From Pelagibacteraceae bacterium (GTDB lineage: Bacteria > Pseudomonadota > Alphaproteobacteria > Pelagibacterales > Pelagibacteraceae), in assembly GCA_008638025.1 (NCBI GenBank), contig VTPF01000011.1, forward strand, positions 1-13,817: DNA of 13,817 bases, read 5' to 3'. Position numbers and translations under genes: made by a program. Under the pieces are notes generated by a model that saw only the letters and a program-made list of their open reading frames with translations, was not told the origin of the DNA and did no database searches. Shown piece after piece: positions 1-7,457 of the stretch. How positions within the stretch are numbered: the stretch's first letter is position 1; every line of letters begins with the position of its first letter.

Positions 1-1
1 T

Positions 2-517
2 GGCTTAAAAAAATTGGCAAACTTTGATATTGCTGTAGGGGGGTATCCCGAGATACACCCAGATTCTAAAAACAAACAAGATGATATTGATAATTTAAAA
101 AGAAAAGTAGATGCAGGAGCTGATAAAATTATAACCCAGTATTTTTTTGATAAAGATGTTTTTTTGAGATACCGTGATACGGTTACGGCAGCAGGAATTA
201 AAATACAATTAATACCAGGCATTATGCCCATATCTAATTTCAAAAAAATTCAAAATTTTAGTAAAATGTGTGGAGCTTCCATTCCTGACTGGGTGGCAAA
301 TGAATTTGCAAACTTGGATGAAACACCAGAGGTCCAACATTTGGTCGGTGCGAGTTTGGCTAGCGATTTAGTAAAAAAATTAAAAAAGGAAGAAGTAAAT
401 GAATTTCATTTTTACACACTTAATAAATATGAATTAACCTTTGCAGTATGTACAAGACTTTTGTCACTGCAAAATAATAAAAATAATAATAAAAACAAAG
501 GAGAAGCAAGAGCATGA
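2..517 (+). CDS. metF: Methylenetetrahydrofolate reductase, C-terminal part (5' end outside window)
   Basis: MetF reduces 5,10-methylene-THF to 5-methyl-THF with FAD in the cytoplasm, giving the methyl donor for methionine synthase. The open frame runs in from the window edge at base 2, so the TTG at 14 is not the start. About 171 codons of a protein usually near 290-300 aa are visible, so roughly the first 40 percent is missing. Recognisable family blocks, in order, are FDIAVGGYPEIHP, LKRKVDAGADKIITQYFF (the Q-Y/F-F-F-D segment), IPGIMPISNF, LVGASLASDLVKKL and the near-terminal FHFYTLNKYEL. These align by eye with E. coli MetF. The stop codon overlaps the metE start (ATGA), which implies translational coupling in a methionine operon. 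Identity is secure; regulation cannot be judged because the upstream region is absent. Confidence 0.95.
   Translation, partial: GLKKLANFDIAVGGYPEIHPDSKNKQDDIDNLKRKVDAGADKIITQYFFDKDVFLRYRDTVTAAGIKIQLIPGIMPISNFKKIQNFSKMCGASIPDWVANEFANLDETPEVQHLVGASLASDLVKKLKKEEVNEFHFYTLNKYELTFAVCTRLLSLQNNKNNNKNKGEARA
497..503 (+). promoter_or_regulatory. Ribosome binding site of metE
   Basis: AAAGGAG lies inside the last codons of metF, 10 nt before the metE ATG. It supports the ATG at 514 as the start and fits coupled translation of metF and metE through the ATGA overlap. Confidence 0.7.
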
Positions 518-2772
518 TACAAGTAGCATCAATCGGATATCCAAGAATTGGACCAAAAAGAGAATTAAAAAAAGCATTAGAACAATTTTGGAAGGGTGAA
601 ATTAAAGAGCAAGATTTGCATACAGTTGCAAAAAATTTAAAAAAACAAAATTGGCAAACCCAAAAAGATAATGGGGTTGATTTAATTTCTTCAAATGATT
701 TTTCTTTTTATGATCAAGTGTTAGATGCTATTTGTTTATTAGGAGCTATTCCAAAACGATATAAGTGGGATGGCAATGAAGTTACATTAAAAACTTACTT
801 TGCTATGGCCAGAGGATCTCAAACATCTGAACTAGATGTTCCGGCTTTAGAAATGACAAAATGGTTTGATACCAATTATCACTATTTAGTTCCTGAACTG
901 TCTAAAGATCAAGAATTTAAGCTAAGTTCTAATAAACCTTTTTCTGAGTATGAAGAGGCAAAACAGGCAGGATTTAATACTAAACCAGTCATTTTAGGAC
1001 CTCTTACTTTTCTTTCATTATCAAAGGGTATTGATGGCTCAAATACCATTGATTTGTTGGAAAAAATATTACCTGTTTATAAGGAAATTGTTAAAAAGTT
1101 CTCTGAATTGGGAGCTGAATGGATTCAAATTGATGAACCAATATTGGTGAAAGATTTAGACTCCAATACGGTTTCAAAAATCAAAAATACTCTTAATGAG
1201 CTCAAACAAGCAGCTGGTTCAAGCAAAGTATTATTAACAACTTATTTTGAAGATTTAAATGAAGATATTAAAAAAGAAGTGTTTGATAGCAATGTTGATG
1301 TAGTTCATTTGGATTTGGTTCGTGGAACTAAAAATCAAGAATATGTTAAAAATTCTTCAAAAAAATTATCTTTAGGATTGGTAGATGGAAGAAATGTTTG
1401 GAAAGCTAACCTTCAAGAAAAAATTGATTTTATTAAAAACAATGTTTCTGGAGACGTTATTATTTCATCTTCTTGTCCCCTACTTCACTCTCCGTACGAT
1501 TTAGATCTCGAGCAAAAAGTCCCTTCTGAAATTAAAAGATGGCTTGCTTTTGCTAAACAAAAATTACAGGAATTGAATATTATTAAAGGTTTTGTAAACC
1601 AAGGGTCTCATCAAAAAGAACTTGATCAAAACATTAACGATATTCAAGATAGAAAAACATCTAAGTTAATTCATGATGTTGCTGTTAAAAATAGAATTAA
1701 AACTATTGATAAATCAATTATTGATCGAAAATTAGGATATGCAGAACGAGCTAAAGTTCAAAAAAATATTTTTGCCCTTCCTAAATATCCTACTACTACC
1801 ATTGGTTCTTTTCCTCAAACTACAGATGTCAGACAGGCCAGAGCTAAATTTAAAAGAGGAGAACTTGATCAGCAGAGTTACGAAAAGTTTTTAGAAGAAA
1901 AAACTATCGATACTATTAGGAAACAAGAGCAGATTGGCATTGATGTTATTGTCCATGGTGAGTTTGAGCGTAATGACATGGTGGAATACTTCGGTGAACA
2001 GCTACAAGGCTTTACCTTTACTTCGAGTGGTTTTGTGCAAAGCTATGGTTCTCGTTGTGTCAAACCACCAATTATTTTTGGTAACGTATCCAGACCCCAT
2101 GCTATGACTGTACGATGGTCAAAATTTGCCCAAGAGCAAACAAAACAAATTGTAAAAGGAATGTTAACGGGTCCTATTACTATTTTGCAATGGTCTTTTG
2201 TAAGAGATGATCAGCCAAGAAAATTTACTGCTCAAGAAATTGCATTCGCTATTCGTGATGAAGTAGAAGATCTTGAAAAAAATGGTATTCGCATGATTCA
2301 AATTGATGAACCTGCGCTTCGAGAAGGTTTGCCTTTAAAGAAAAAAGATTGGAAAGAATACTTAAATTGGTCAGTTGATTGTTTCAAAATATCTGCTGCT
2401 GTAGTTAAAAACGAAACTCAAATTCATACACATATGTGCTATGCTGAATTTGAAGATATTATTGACTCCATTGCCGCATTGGATGCTGATGTAATTTCCA
2501 TTGAAACGTCAAGATCAAGGATGGAACTTCTAACTACTTTTGAAAAATTCAAATACCCAAATGAAGTAGGTCCAGGTGTTTATGACATTCATTCACCTCG
2601 AGTTCCAACAAAAGATGAAATGAAAGAGCTTATACAAAAAGCATCTAAACTAATTGATCCATCAAGAATATGGGTAAACCCAGATTGTGGTTTAAAAACT
2701 AGAGGCTGGCCAGAAACCATTGATGCATTAACAAAAATGGTTAATGCTGCAAAAGAATTAAGGATTAATTAG
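514..2772 (+). CDS. metE: Cobalamin-independent methionine synthase
   Basis: MetE transfers the methyl group of 5-methyl-THF (polyglutamate form) directly to homocysteine, making methionine without B12. The 752-aa length matches the family (E. coli 753 aa). The N-terminal half starts with the typical IGYPRIGPKRELKKALE block. The catalytic barrel follows, with TTIGSFPQT near residue 425 and VHGEFERNDMVEYFGEQ. The zinc and homocysteine ligands are present: His640 and Cys642 (HMC), Glu664 (ISIETSRS) and Cys725 (NPDCGLKTRGW). They fall one residue before the E. coli positions 641, 643, 665 and 726. The gene overlaps metF by 4 nt and precedes a metZ-like gene by 10 nt. Using MetE rather than MetH suits a cell that cannot make cobalamin, though that lifestyle is inferred. 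The gene is complete, with no missing key residue. Confidence 0.97.
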   Translation: MIQVASIGYPRIGPKRELKKALEQFWKGEIKEQDLHTVAKNLKKQNWQTQKDNGVDLISSNDFSFYDQVLDAICLLGAIPKRYKWDGNEVTLKTYFAMARGSQTSELDVPALEMTKWFDTNYHYLVPELSKDQEFKLSSNKPFSEYEEAKQAGFNTKPVILGPLTFLSLSKGIDGSNTIDLLEKILPVYKEIVKKFSELGAEWIQIDEPILVKDLDSNTVSKIKNTLNELKQAAGSSKVLLTTYFEDLNEDIKKEVFDSNVDVVHLDLVRGTKNQEYVKNSSKKLSLGLVDGRNVWKANLQEKIDFIKNNVSGDVIISSSCPLLHSPYDLDLEQKVPSEIKRWLAFAKQKLQELNIIKGFVNQGSHQKELDQNINDIQDRKTSKLIHDVAVKNRIKTIDKSIIDRKLGYAERAKVQKNIFALPKYPTTTIGSFPQTTDVRQARAKFKRGELDQQSYEKFLEEKTIDTIRKQEQIGIDVIVHGEFERNDMVEYFGEQLQGFTFTSSGFVQSYGSRCVKPPIIFGNVSRPHAMTVRWSKFAQEQTKQIVKGMLTGPITILQWSFVRDDQPRKFTAQEIAFAIRDEVEDLEKNGIRMIQIDEPALREGLPLKKKDWKEYLNWSVDCFKISAAVVKNETQIHTHMCYAEFEDIIDSIAALDADVISIETSRSRMELLTTFEKFKYPNEVGPGVYDIHSPRVPTKDEMKELIQKASKLIDPSRIWVNPDCGLKTRGWPETIDALTKMVNAAKELRIN

Positions 2773-2782
2773 GCAAAAGACT

Positions 2783-3958
2783 ATGAAAAAAAAATATAAA
2801 CAGGATACTTATTTAGTTAGAGGAGGCTTACAAAGGTCTAACTTCAAAGAAACATCTGAAGCTTTATTTTTAAACTCTGGCTTTGTTTATGATTCAGCTG
2901 AACAAGCTGAAGCTATTTTCAAGGGTGAACAAACAGGATTTCAATACACAAGGTATGCCAATCCTACTATTGAAATGTTTGAACAGCGTTTGGCTTTGCT
3001 CGATGGTTCTGAAGCTTGTTTTGCTACATCCAGTGGCATGTCAGCAGTGTTTGGTTCAATGATGTGCCAGCTAAAAACTGGAGATCATGTAGTTTCAGCT
3101 TCAGCATTATTTGGATCTTGTAGATATATCTTAAAAGAAATCTTACCTAAATTTGGAATAGAGGTTTCTTTTATAGATGGAAAAAATATTAATGAATGGA
3201 AAAAAAATATTAAAAAAAACACAAAGATTTTTTTCTTTGAATCTCCTTCTAATCCTTGCTTAGAAATAATTGATATTAAACAAGTTTGCTCGATCGCTAA
3301 AAAAAATAAAATTACTACTATTGTAGATAATATTTTTGCATCTCCCATTTTGCAACAACCAGTTAAATTTGGAGCTGATGTAATTGTCTATTCAGGAACT
3401 AAACATATTGATGGTCAGGGAAGAGCAATGGGTGGTGCTGTTTGCTCAAGTAAAAAATTTAAAGAGGATATATTAAAACCTTTTTTAAGACATACAGGTC
3501 CCTGTATTAGTCCGTTTAATGCCTGGGTATTGTTAAAAAGTTTAGAGACAATTAAAATTAGAGTATATGCTCAGTCAGAAAGTGCTTTACAAATTGCTAA
3601 AGAATTAGAAAAGCAAAAAAAAGTGGAAAAAGTTTATTATCCTTTCTTAAAATCTTTTCCTCAATACACCCTTGCTAAAAAACAACAAAGCAAAGGAGGC
3701 ACGATGGTTGCTTTTAAAATTAAAGGTAAACAAAAAGAAGCTTTTAAATTTATTAACAAATTAAAACTTTTTGATGTATCTAATAACCTTGGTGACACAA
3801 AATCCCTAGTAACCCACCCAACCACAACTACGCACAAAGTGCTTGGAGAAGAAGATAGACTATCCTTAGGTATTACATCCAATTTAGTAAGGCTTTCTGT
3901 AGGGTTGGAAGACATAAGTGATCTTAAAGAAGATATTTTACAAGCTCTAAAATCTTAA
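2783..3958 (+). CDS. metZ: PLP-dependent O-succinylhomoserine sulfhydrylase (MetZ-like)
   Basis: This is a Cys/Met-metabolism PLP enzyme of 391 aa. It probably makes homocysteine from O-succinyl- (or O-acetyl-) homoserine and sulfide in the cytoplasm. Family marks, in order, are LNSGFVYDSAEQAE, YTRYANPT (Tyr/Arg that contact PLP phosphate in the neighbouring subunit), ATSSGMSAV, FFESPSNP, VDNIFASP and the PLP-lysine block YSGTKHIDGQGR with Lys207. The C-terminal block NLGDTKSLVTHPTTTTH is followed by VRLSVGLEDISDL. The length and the C-terminal block favour MetZ over MetY, which is longer. Cystathionine gamma-synthase (MetB) uses the same fold and cannot be excluded by eye. Its position 10 nt after metE places it just upstream of MetE in the pathway. 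The start has only a weak AGG-like SD and is followed by nine A residues. Confidence 0.85.
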   Translation: MKKKYKQDTYLVRGGLQRSNFKETSEALFLNSGFVYDSAEQAEAIFKGEQTGFQYTRYANPTIEMFEQRLALLDGSEACFATSSGMSAVFGSMMCQLKTGDHVVSASALFGSCRYILKEILPKFGIEVSFIDGKNINEWKKNIKKNTKIFFFESPSNPCLEIIDIKQVCSIAKKNKITTIVDNIFASPILQQPVKFGADVIVYSGTKHIDGQGRAMGGAVCSSKKFKEDILKPFLRHTGPCISPFNAWVLLKSLETIKIRVYAQSESALQIAKELEKQKKVEKVYYPFLKSFPQYTLAKKQQSKGGTMVAFKIKGKQKEAFKFINKLKLFDVSNNLGDTKSLVTHPTTTTHKVLGEEDRLSLGITSNLVRLSVGLEDISDLKEDILQALKS

Positions 3959-4030
3959 ATTAGCCATAATTAAAATCTGGATTTGCCAGAATCTAATGGG
4001 ACTTTGGTTTTCATTTAACAAAGGAACATT
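3959..4030 (+). promoter_or_regulatory. 72-nt leader with two short hairpins before a small exported-protein gene
   Basis: Two short inverted repeats lie between metZ and the next ATG. The first is TCTGG/CCAGA with a 5-nt loop at 3976-3990. The second is CTTTG/CAAAG at 4002-4023 with a 12-nt loop, and its right arm overlaps the Shine-Dalgarno AAAGGA (4020-4025). Neither hairpin is followed by a T-run, so this is not a clear metZ terminator. Folding of the second repeat would partly hide the ribosome site, so a structured leader is possible. It matches no riboswitch that I can confirm by eye, and both stems are short enough to be chance. Confidence 0.3.
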
Positions 4031-4300
4031 ATGCAAAAAATAATTGCAACTTTAATATCATTTTTAATGCTAAGCTCGTTAGGTTTTGCTGCTGAAAATG
4101 CAAAAAATTTAATGAAAGAAGTAGATAAGCGCTTTTCTGCAGCCACTAAATATTCTGTATACACAAACAAGAAAAAGCTCAAAGTTGATGAAATAGATCA
4201 AATTAAAGAATTAAGAAAAAATGCAGAGTCATCTCTCAAATCAGGGAACGAAGAAGAAGCTCATAAATTACTAGAAGAGGCTCTTAAAATTCTTAAATAA
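4031..4300 (+). CDS. Small exported helical protein of unknown function
   Basis: This 89-aa product is not recognised as a named family. Residues 1-20 look like a Sec signal peptide: a short basic N-end (MQK), a hydrophobic stretch around LISFLMLSSLGF, and a plausible signal-peptidase I site after GFA. The mature part of about 69 aa is highly charged and probably all helical. Its end, DEIDQIKELRKNAESSLKSG then EEEAHKLLEEALKILK, resembles a TPR-like helix pair or a short coiled coil. It should be a soluble periplasmic protein. The start is supported by AAAGGA 5 nt upstream. It follows metZ by 72 nt on the same strand and precedes another small gene, with a strong hairpin between them. Nothing in the sequence ties it to methionine metabolism. 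Confidence 0.75.
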   Translation: MQKIIATLISFLMLSSLGFAAENAKNLMKEVDKRFSAATKYSVYTNKKKLKVDEIDQIKELRKNAESSLKSGNEEEAHKLLEEALKILK

Positions 4301-4311
4301 CAATTCTTCTT

Positions 4312-4337
4312 TTCAAGGCGCAACTTTGCGCCTTGAA
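4312..4337 (+). terminator. Perfect 11-bp hairpin, terminator-like without a U-tract
   Basis: TTCAAGGCGCA and TGCGCCTTGAA form an uninterrupted 11-bp stem with the 4-nt loop ACTT, starting 12 nt after the stop of the 89-aa gene. It is the strongest stem I found and is GC-rich for this genome. The sequence after it (CAAAGTAAAC) has no T-run, and neither does the opposite strand. A classical intrinsic terminator is therefore doubtful. It may instead be a 3' end that protects the mRNA from exonucleases, a partial terminator, or a processing site that sets different levels of the two small genes. Confidence 0.5.
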
Positions 4338-4393
4338 CAAAGTAAACAAAATTTAATCAAGAAATGGTCTTATTTAATAAATAGACATAAATC

Positions 4394-4399
4394 AGGAGG
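4394..4399 (+). promoter_or_regulatory. Strong Shine-Dalgarno of the 48-aa membrane protein
   Basis: AGGAGG lies 7 nt before the ATG at 4407 and is the best ribosome site in the window. It decides the start of the following gene against an in-frame TTG at 4326, which sits inside the preceding hairpin. Confidence 0.85.
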
Positions 4400-4406
4400 A
4401 AATAAT

Positions 4407-4553
4407 ATGTTAAAACTTATAAAAACAGCAGAAATAGATCCAATTCAAATTAAAAAAAAAGAAACATCTTTTTTTTCTAGAACAGTTTCAGCAATTGTTT
4501 TAGCTAATGCCCTTGTTTTGATGATGATTTATATAACAGTTTATAGTGGATAA
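4407..4553 (+). CDS. 48-aa single-pass membrane protein of unknown function
   Basis: The product is a 48-residue microprotein that I do not recognise. A polar N-terminal part (residues 1-22, with KKK at 16-18) is followed by one predicted membrane helix of about 20 residues (near 26-46) and a short YSG tail. The positive-inside rule puts the N-terminus in the cytoplasm and the tail in the periplasm. The ATG is fixed by AGGAGG 7 nt upstream. Reading further upstream, from the in-frame TTG at 4326, would add 27 unlikely residues encoded partly by a hairpin. The strong ribosome site suggests high translation. Such proteins are often accessory subunits of respiratory or transport complexes, but nothing here identifies a partner. 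It lies between the exported 89-aa protein and fumC. Confidence 0.7.
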   Translation: MLKLIKTAEIDPIQIKKKETSFFSRTVSAIVLANALVLMMIYITVYSG

Positions 4554-4605
4554 ATAAATTTAGTATCAAAACACTTATAATCATTAAAATTAATCGATCC
4601 TTAGC

Positions 4606-4631
4606 TTGTTGCAATTTAAGTATTGCGGCAA
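4606..4631 (+). terminator. 10-bp hairpin between the 48-aa gene and fumC
   Basis: TTGTTGCAAT and ATTGCGGCAA pair over 10 positions, including two G-T wobbles, around the 6-nt loop TTAAGT. It starts 53 nt after the stop of the 48-aa gene. No T-run follows (AAGTTTCATTT). It could end or stabilise the upstream transcript, or be an operator-like inverted repeat ahead of the fumC promoter. The wobbles are allowed only if RNA of the + strand is the active form, which slightly favours an RNA role. Confidence 0.35.
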
Positions 4632-4668
4632 AAGTTTCATTTAAAAACTAGCAATAATTAATAAAAAG

Positions 4669-4674
4669 TATGAT
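4669..4674 (+). promoter_or_regulatory. Possible -10 element of fumC
   Basis: TATGAT differs from the sigma-70 consensus TATAAT at one position and lies 20 nt before the fumC ATG. It would give a leader of about 14 nt. No convincing -35 hexamer is found 16-18 nt upstream, so the call is weak in such AT-rich DNA. The 141-nt gap containing it is the longest intergenic region here. Confidence 0.3.
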
Positions 4675-4694
4675 ATATTAATTAAAAATTAAGC

Positions 4695-6083
4695 ATGGCT
4701 TCGAGAATAGAATCAGACAGTTTTGGAAAAATTAAAGTACCTGCAGATAAATATTGGGGTGCAGGTACCCAACGTTCTTTACAATTCTTTAAAATTGGAA
4801 AAACTAATGTACCGATTGAATTAATTCATGCTATTGCAATTGTAAAAAAAGCAGCTGCTATTGTTAATGAAAAATATAAAGATATTTCACCAAAAGTTGC
4901 AAAAGCAATAATTAAAGCCGCCGATGAAGTTATTGCAGGAAAACATGATGATCATTTTCCATTAAAAGTTTGGCAAACAGGTTCTGGTACTCAAACCAAC
5001 ATGAACGTGAATGAAGTAATAGCAAACAGAGCCATAGAAATGCTTGGCGGCAAAATGGGTAGTAAAAACCCAGTTCATCCTAATGATCATGTTAATAAAG
5101 CTCAATCCACTAATGACACATTTCCCACAGCAATGCATATCTCTATTGCAATCCAAGCAAATAAAAAATTAATTCCTGCGATAGAGTCTTTGGAAAAAGC
5201 ACTGGCTAAAAAAACAAATGAATTTAGAAATATTGTAAAAATTGGAAGAACACACCTTCAAGATGCAACACCCCTTACTCTTGGACAAGAATTTTCTGGA
5301 TACCATATGCAAGTATCAAAAGCCGTTTCTAGAATCAAGAGAGCACTTCTTGAAATCTATCCTTTAGCACAAGGTGGCACTGCGGTTGGCACTGGAATAA
5401 ATTCAAGAAAAGGATGGGATCATAAAATTGCAGCTGAAATCAAAAAAATTACAAAGCTTCCTTTTCATACTGCAAAAAATAAATTTGAAGCTTTGGCAGC
5501 GCACGATTCTATTGTTAATTTTTCAGGAACGCTAAACACTGCTGCTGTCGCTTTAATGAAAATTGCTAATGATATTCGCTTTTTAGGATCCGGTCCGAGA
5601 GCTGGATATGGTGAATTAATATTGCCCGAAAACGAACCGGGATCTTCCATCATGCCAGGAAAAGTAAACCCAACTCAATGTGAAGCTGTAACCATGGTAT
5701 GTGTTAAAGTAATTGGAAATCATAATGGTATTACTATGGCTGGATCACATGGTCACTTTGAGCTAAATGTTTTTAAACCACTAATTGCTCATAATATTTT
5801 ACAATCCATAGATCTATTGTCAGATTCCGTTCAGTGCTTTGTTGATTTTTGTGTAAAAGGTATCAAAGCTAATAAAAAAAGAATTGAGCAATTGCTGAAT
5901 GAGTCTTTAATGCTAGTAACAGCACTTGCGCCAAAAATTGGTTACGATAATGCAAGCAAAATTGCAAAAACTGCCCATAAAAATGGAACAAATTTAAAAG
6001 AGGAAACTCTTAAAACTGGTTTGGTAACTGAAGAAGAGTATAAAAAAATCATGAACCCAAAGAAAATGGTTCATCCTCAATAA
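4695..6083 (+). CDS. fumC: Class II fumarate hydratase
   Basis: FumC reversibly hydrates fumarate to L-malate in the TCA cycle. It is the oxygen-stable, iron-free, homotetrameric type. The 462-aa length is normal (E. coli 467). Key blocks, in order, are [20 protein letters not shown] at the N-terminus, [48 protein letters not shown] with His187, and the signature [11 protein letters not shown] with Ser317 and Lys323. These correspond to His188, Ser318 and Lys324 of E. coli. Argininosuccinate lyase, aspartase and adenylosuccinate lyase share the superfamily signature, but the N-terminal and [10 protein letters not shown] blocks point to fumarase. Aspartase is the closest alternative. No Shine-Dalgarno is visible before the ATG. 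The stop codon is immediately followed by the stop of the opposite-strand AsmA-like gene. Confidence 0.95.
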   Translation: MASRIESDSFGKIKVPADKYWGAGTQRSLQFFKIGKTNVPIELIHAIAIVKKAAAIVNEKYKDISPKVAKAIIKAADEVIAGKHDDHFPLKVWQTGSGTQTNMNVNEVIANRAIEMLGGKMGSKNPVHPNDHVNKAQSTNDTFPTAMHISIAIQANKKLIPAIESLEKALAKKTNEFRNIVKIGRTHLQDATPLTLGQEFSGYHMQVSKAVSRIKRALLEIYPLAQGGTAVGTGINSRKGWDHKIAAEIKKITKLPFHTAKNKFEALAAHDSIVNFSGTLNTAAVALMKIANDIRFLGSGPRAGYGELILPENEPGSSIMPGKVNPTQCEAVTMVCVKVIGNHNGITMAGSHGHFELNVFKPLIAHNILQSIDLLSDSVQCFVDFCVKGIKANKKRIEQLLNESLMLVTALAPKIGYDNASKIAKTAHKNGTNLKEETLKTGLVTEEEYKKIMNPKKMVHPQ

Positions 6084-7457
6084 CTAATATAAACCTAAGT
6101 AATTTTTTAATTCTAAAGAATTTTCAAAATTACCTAAAATCGTTTTATTTATATCATTTGAAAGACTAATAAGTTCTTGCTTGTTGTATTTCTTATGAGA
6201 AAAAAAATCATCCAAGGTAACTTTGGCTTTTTTAATATTATATGTTCCTTCAGCTACCATGGAATAATTGTCTTTTATGGCATCATTTTTGCAAATTTTT
6301 GTGCATAATTTTTTTAACTGATTTGTTCTAAACTTTGTATTAAAAAAAAATAATTTATCTTTATTTTCATCAACAATTCTTCCGGAAAACTGCAAATTAT
6401 TATTTTTTGAAACAAGTTCAAAATTATTAACAATAATATCGCCTTCTAAAAACTGAACGTCTAAATATAAGTCTTCAAAATAATTTTGTTCCATCAATAT
6501 ATGTTTAAAGCTTATTTTAAAACTTGCATTAAACATTGAAGCTATATCCAATAAAGTATTTTGGAAAAAAGTAGCAATAGCTGATTTAGAAATAGTCGAA
6601 AAATTAGTTCTACCAAAGGTCAAATTTGCATTAATGCTTAGGTTTGGATTTGTGATAAATTCAATCCAACCAATACCATTATAAACAGATGAAGTAAGCT
6701 TGATATCTTTAAACATGAACTTTTCTTTTTCATTATAAACTTCTGTTCTTAAATAAATATTTTCAAAACCTGGGAAAAAAAGTTTATTTGCAGATTTAAT
6801 TTGTAAAAAAGCATTTTTCATTTGATTGGATTTAATTTGATATTCGGTTTCCAGTTTTATTTGTGGAATGGAAAAATTTATAAGATTATCTTTGTATCTC
6901 AGCTTATAGCCGAATGTGCCAAGAGATCCGTAGATCTCCGATGCAACTAGCTGATTGTTTTTAGTTATTAAAGACCCGCTATTTCCATCTAATTGGAAAT
7001 CGGATCTATTATTAAAAATTTTAATATCTAGATTTTCAAATTGCAGATTATCAAACTTATTATTTTTTCCATTGATTAACCCATCAACAAAATTAATAGG
7101 CAGTGATAAACTTCCATTGATAAATTTTATTTTTTTTAAATTAAATGTTTGTGTTAAAACATCTATTGGGTTAATAGAAATCTCAACAGTATTTATATTA
7201 CCAGTCAATGACTCTTCAGAATCATTTTCAATAACAATAGTATCTACAATTATTCTTGGACCTAATGTAATTGAATATTCTACGGCTCCGTCAATTTTTA
7301 CTTGAGAATTTACAATAGATGAAAATTCTACTTCAAGTTTATTCTTGTAAGCATTTAAATTGATAATAAATGGTAAAAGAAAAAATACTACCAATCCTAA
7401 AATAAAAAATATTGATATTTTGAAAAAAAATTTATTAATAGAAAATTTTTTTTTCAT
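6084..7457 (-). CDS. AsmA-like membrane-anchored protein
   Basis: This 457-aa protein has a basic N-terminus (MKKKFSINK) and one hydrophobic anchor at about residues 10-33, then a long part rich in beta strands. The segment after the anchor (INLNAYKNKLEVEFSSIV, then VKIDGAVEYSITLGPRIIVD) has the usual AsmA N-terminal pattern. So does ISINPIDVLTQTFNLKKIKF, followed by alternating hydrophobic repeats. AsmA-family proteins sit in the inner membrane, face the periplasm and are linked to lipid transport and outer-membrane biogenesis. It is shorter than E. coli AsmA (about 617 aa) but shows no sign of breakage. The ATG lies directly before a run of nine A residues, and no Shine-Dalgarno is visible. 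It diverges from uvrD across 43 nt and converges with fumC with no base between the stops. The family call is moderate and the exact role is unknown. Confidence 0.7.
   Translation of the reverse strand: MKKKFSINKFFFKISIFFILGLVVFFLLPFIINLNAYKNKLEVEFSSIVNSQVKIDGAVEYSITLGPRIIVDTIVIENDSEESLTGNINTVEISINPIDVLTQTFNLKKIKFINGSLSLPINFVDGLINGKNNKFDNLQFENLDIKIFNNRSDFQLDGNSGSLITKNNQLVASEIYGSLGTFGYKLRYKDNLINFSIPQIKLETEYQIKSNQMKNAFLQIKSANKLFFPGFENIYLRTEVYNEKEKFMFKDIKLTSSVYNGIGWIEFITNPNLSINANLTFGRTNFSTISKSAIATFFQNTLLDIASMFNASFKISFKHILMEQNYFEDLYLDVQFLEGDIIVNNFELVSKNNNLQFSGRIVDENKDKLFFFNTKFRTNQLKKLCTKICKNDAIKDNYSMVAEGTYNIKKAKVTLDDFFSHKKYNKQELISLSNDINKTILGNFENSLELKNYLGLY

Noticed and set aside
14..16. TTG as the start of metF.
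   Set aside because: The frame is open to the window edge and the protein lacks the first ~120 residues of the family, so the gene is simply cut by the window.
3085..3348. Minus-strand open frame within metZ (and similar ones at 3661-3915, 4962-5156, 5465-5653, 9228-9422, 11034-11255).
   Set aside because: They lie entirely inside well-supported genes, resemble no protein I know and have hydrophobic or low-complexity content typical of antisense reading of AT-rich coding DNA.
3959..4030. SAM riboswitch after metZ.
   Set aside because: The position near methionine genes is tempting, but the stems are only 5 bp, I cannot match a SAM-II or SAM-V consensus by eye, and the downstream gene is not a methionine gene. 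Kept only as a low-confidence leader.
4326..4406. Longer version of the 48-aa membrane protein starting at TTG 4326.
   Set aside because: The start falls in the loop of the 11-bp hairpin, has no ribosome site, and would add an atypical basic stretch. ATG 4407 has AGGAGG at ideal spacing.
6955..7305. 116-codon plus-strand open frame inside the AsmA-like gene.
   Set aside because: It is a shadow of the opposite coding strand with no ribosome site and an implausible composition. The AsmA-like frame is longer and has a coherent membrane anchor.
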